Shown here one piece after another: positions 62,780-64,000 of a stretch of DNA of 64,000 bases. The notes beneath the pieces are model-generated. The model made no database searches and was not told the origin of the DNA. It saw only the letters and a list, made by a program, of their open reading frames with translations. The translations under genes and the position numbers were made by a program. The first letter of the stretch is position 1, and every line of letters begins with the position of its first letter. The stretch lies in the NCBI GenBank assembly GCA_017383485.1, contig JAFNXM010000005.1, positions 98,907 to 162,906 on the forward strand, in the 5' to 3' direction. This stretch comes from Bacteroidaceae bacterium. GTDB lineage: Bacteria; Bacteroidota; Bacteroidia; Bacteroidales; Bacteroidaceae.

Positions 62780-63015
62780 ATTTAACAACACAATTTGCAG
62801 AATCATGTAAAATAATGCAATTGATTTTTACAGGTATTCTTTCTACAGAAAAAAATTCTCGATACGACACTTTGGTAAACATCGCCACAATTCAAGGAAA
62901 AACAAATATCCTGTTTAGACAAAAAATGAAAGAAACTCTTGCAAGTTTTGGTGATGCTTTAGATTTGATAAAAGAACTTGAAACAATCGATTTGTCTTAT
63001 GGAAATAGAACTTAA
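62773..63015 (+). CDS. C-terminal fragment of an unidentified AT-rich gene
   Basis: The frame is open from the composition break to the stop at 63013-63015, so the N-terminus is probably lost upstream of the join. An internal ATG at 62815 gives 66 aa, but the frame continues upstream without a stop. The peptide is helical (FRQKMKETLASFGDALDLIK) and I do not recognise it. It overlaps the next gene by 17 nt. Codons are strikingly A/T-ending compared with all genes before 62770. Confidence 0.4.
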   Translation, partial: VVNLTTQFAESCKIMQLIFTGILSTEKNSRYDTLVNIATIQGKTNILFRQKMKETLASFGDALDLIKELETIDLSYGNRT

Positions 63016-63775
63016 ATTTGATAATGACGCATACAAAAAAACTTCTCATGTTCCTCAATGTGTGATTTCTGATTTTAACTTAGGTACAATGCGATTTAAG
63101 TGGGATGAAGATAATCAAGTTCGAAAAAATTATTTTTCTAAACTTTATCCAGATAAAAAAATAATTGATATTGAACTTTGTCATTCAAAAAAAATTATGG
63201 AAGTTGAAAATCAATTTGATATTGAGCAAATTCAAAAAAATCAGATTTTGGCAGACGGAATTATCACAAAAAATACAGATTATGTTCCAGTTGTTACAGT
63301 AGCAGACTGTATGAGCATTTTCATTTTTGACGATAAAAGTCTTACATTTGGAGTTTTACATTCTGGGTGGAAAGGTACAGGAATTTCAGAAGAAGCAATA
63401 AATATCATCTTGAAAAAAAATCCAGAAAGCAAACCTGAAAATTTGCATTTTATTTTAGGTCCTCACATAAAAAATTGTTGTTATCAGGTTGATAAAGAAA
63501 GAGAAGAATATTTTTCAAAAAATTTTACTCCAGACTGTATCACAAAAATTGATGAAAAAATTTATCTTTCTTTGGAAAAAGCAAATCTATTTGTTTTAGA
63601 GAAAAATGGAATACCTAAAAAAAATATTGTAAGTTTTTCTGAATGTACTTGTTGCACAAAATTAAGCGATAAAAATAACTCACCTTCAAATCAATTTAAA
63701 TATGGTTCATTTAGAAGGCAAAAAGTTTTAGAAAATGGTGAATTTCAAGTGATGGCAGCTTCAATTTCCATGTAA
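62999..63775 (+). CDS. pgeF: Laccase-domain protein (PgeF/YfiH family)
   Basis: 258 aa from MEIELKFDNDAYKK; a TTG start 21 nt upstream is possible. Family marks are VTVADCMSIFIF, HSGWKGTG with the metal/active-site His, LGPHIKNCCYQV with the Cys and C-terminal FRRQKVLENGE. E. coli YfiH (PgeF) edits peptidoglycan precursors that carry the wrong amino acid; other members are purine nucleoside deaminases. The gene is very AT-rich, unlike everything before 62770, and belongs to a different genome. It precedes argS. Confidence 0.85.
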   Translation: MEIELKFDNDAYKKTSHVPQCVISDFNLGTMRFKWDEDNQVRKNYFSKLYPDKKIIDIELCHSKKIMEVENQFDIEQIQKNQILADGIITKNTDYVPVVTVADCMSIFIFDDKSLTFGVLHSGWKGTGISEEAINIILKKNPESKPENLHFILGPHIKNCCYQVDKEREEYFSKNFTPDCITKIDEKIYLSLEKANLFVLEKNGIPKKNIVSFSECTCCTKLSDKNNSPSNQFKYGSFRRQKVLENGEFQVMAASISM

Positions 63776-63851
63776 CTTTCAACTAACTTGAAAATCTTTC
63801 CTATAATATGATATAAATATAATTGTATAAATCAATTTTGGAGAAATTTTT

Positions 63852-64000
63852 ATGTCAGATGTAAAATCTCAATGTCGCGAATTAGTTAGAGATGCCTTGA
63901 ATAAATTAATCGAACTAAAAAATCTTGAAGTAGAAAAAATTCAGGAAAATGATATTTTAACTGAAACTCCACCTGATCCTTCAATGGGTGATATTGGTGT
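63852..64000 (+). CDS. argS: Arginyl-tRNA synthetase, N-terminal part
   Basis: Only the first 49 codons are in the window. The protein begins MSDVKSQCRELVRDALNK and reaches ETPPDPSMGDIG, matching the N-terminal add-on domain of ArgS, in which a 'PP(D/N)P..GD' motif is typical. A good Shine-Dalgarno GGAGA lies at about 63840-63844, unlike the Bacteroidales genes here, which agrees with a foreign origin of this end. Confidence 0.7.
   Translation, partial: MSDVKSQCRELVRDALNKLIELKNLEVEKIQENDILTETPPDPSMGDIG

Noticed and set aside
62780-64000. Recent horizontal transfer into secDF as explanation for the AT-rich end
   Set aside because: It would destroy an important export gene and start with a truncated gene, without integrase, att site or IS; a chimeric contig is simpler.

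Overview
The first ~62.77 kb reads as one continuous Bacteroidales chromosome segment. I infer a Prevotella/Alloprevotella-like gut or oral organism, but cannot fix the genus. The evidence is the gene order ftsX–DUF3098–uppP–truB–queA–folK, promoters with the Bacteroidetes -7 box TAnnTTTG, weak Shine-Dalgarno sites, PCMD and calycin-like surface proteins, and secreted enzymes ending in short 'GVYI..GKKVLVK' tails. The last ~1.2 kb (from about 62,770) is abruptly AT-rich and carries a pgeF-like gene and the start of argS in a different codon style. It interrupts secDF in mid-protein, and I read it as a chimeric join to another genome, possibly a spirochaete.

Layout: 1-1503, a secreted protein running off the left edge (-). 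2203-9205, a minus-strand group with a GH20 hexosaminidase, a LicC-like nucleotidyltransferase/aminotransferase fusion and an IspD/LicD fusion. 9415-13908, the conserved housekeeping run folK, queA, truB, uppP, DUF3098, ftsX. 14519-20708, a CoA-transferase, a GH3-like acyl-adenylate protein, an Ig-like lipoprotein and pdxB (+). 20823-30336, a host-glycan block: a giant SGNH-esterase/sialidase (-), a GH84 hexosaminidase (+) and a small GH33 sialidase (+). 30673-32736, an M24 aminopeptidase P and a YqaE peptide (-). 33061-35717, an ECF sigma module. 36024-38201, a Cthe_2159-like beta-helix protein. 38396-40531, two glycosyltransferases. 40646-44016, recX and uvrA. 44455-48315, an AspT-type transporter with RCK_C domains followed by a PgpH-type c-di-AMP phosphodiesterase. 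48397-52541, ahcY and a YfhO-like membrane protein. 53007-58669, four surface/secreted proteins. 59193-60092, a lipid A acyltransferase (-). 60317-62779, truncated secDF.

The glycosidases (GH20, GH84, two GH33, plus a sialate-esterase-like domain) fit stepwise trimming of O-acetylated sialoglycans and mucin-type glycans outside the cell. Several share beta-trefoil-like accessory modules and C-terminal tails that resemble type IX sorting signals.

The most striking feature is a family of dispersed intergenic elements: at least ten clear copies and one degenerate copy between 2 and 59 kb. Each carries 1-4 tandem copies of a 21-bp unit with core AAATTTCGCGACGCCTCGT, joined to one or two A-tract/T-tract hairpins around GGTCTAA. 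Arms differ between copies yet stay self-complementary, units are spaced by two helical turns, and ten of eleven copies point the same way whatever the direction of the flanking genes. They lie at gene ends but also inside two divergent promoter regions, so they are not simply terminators.
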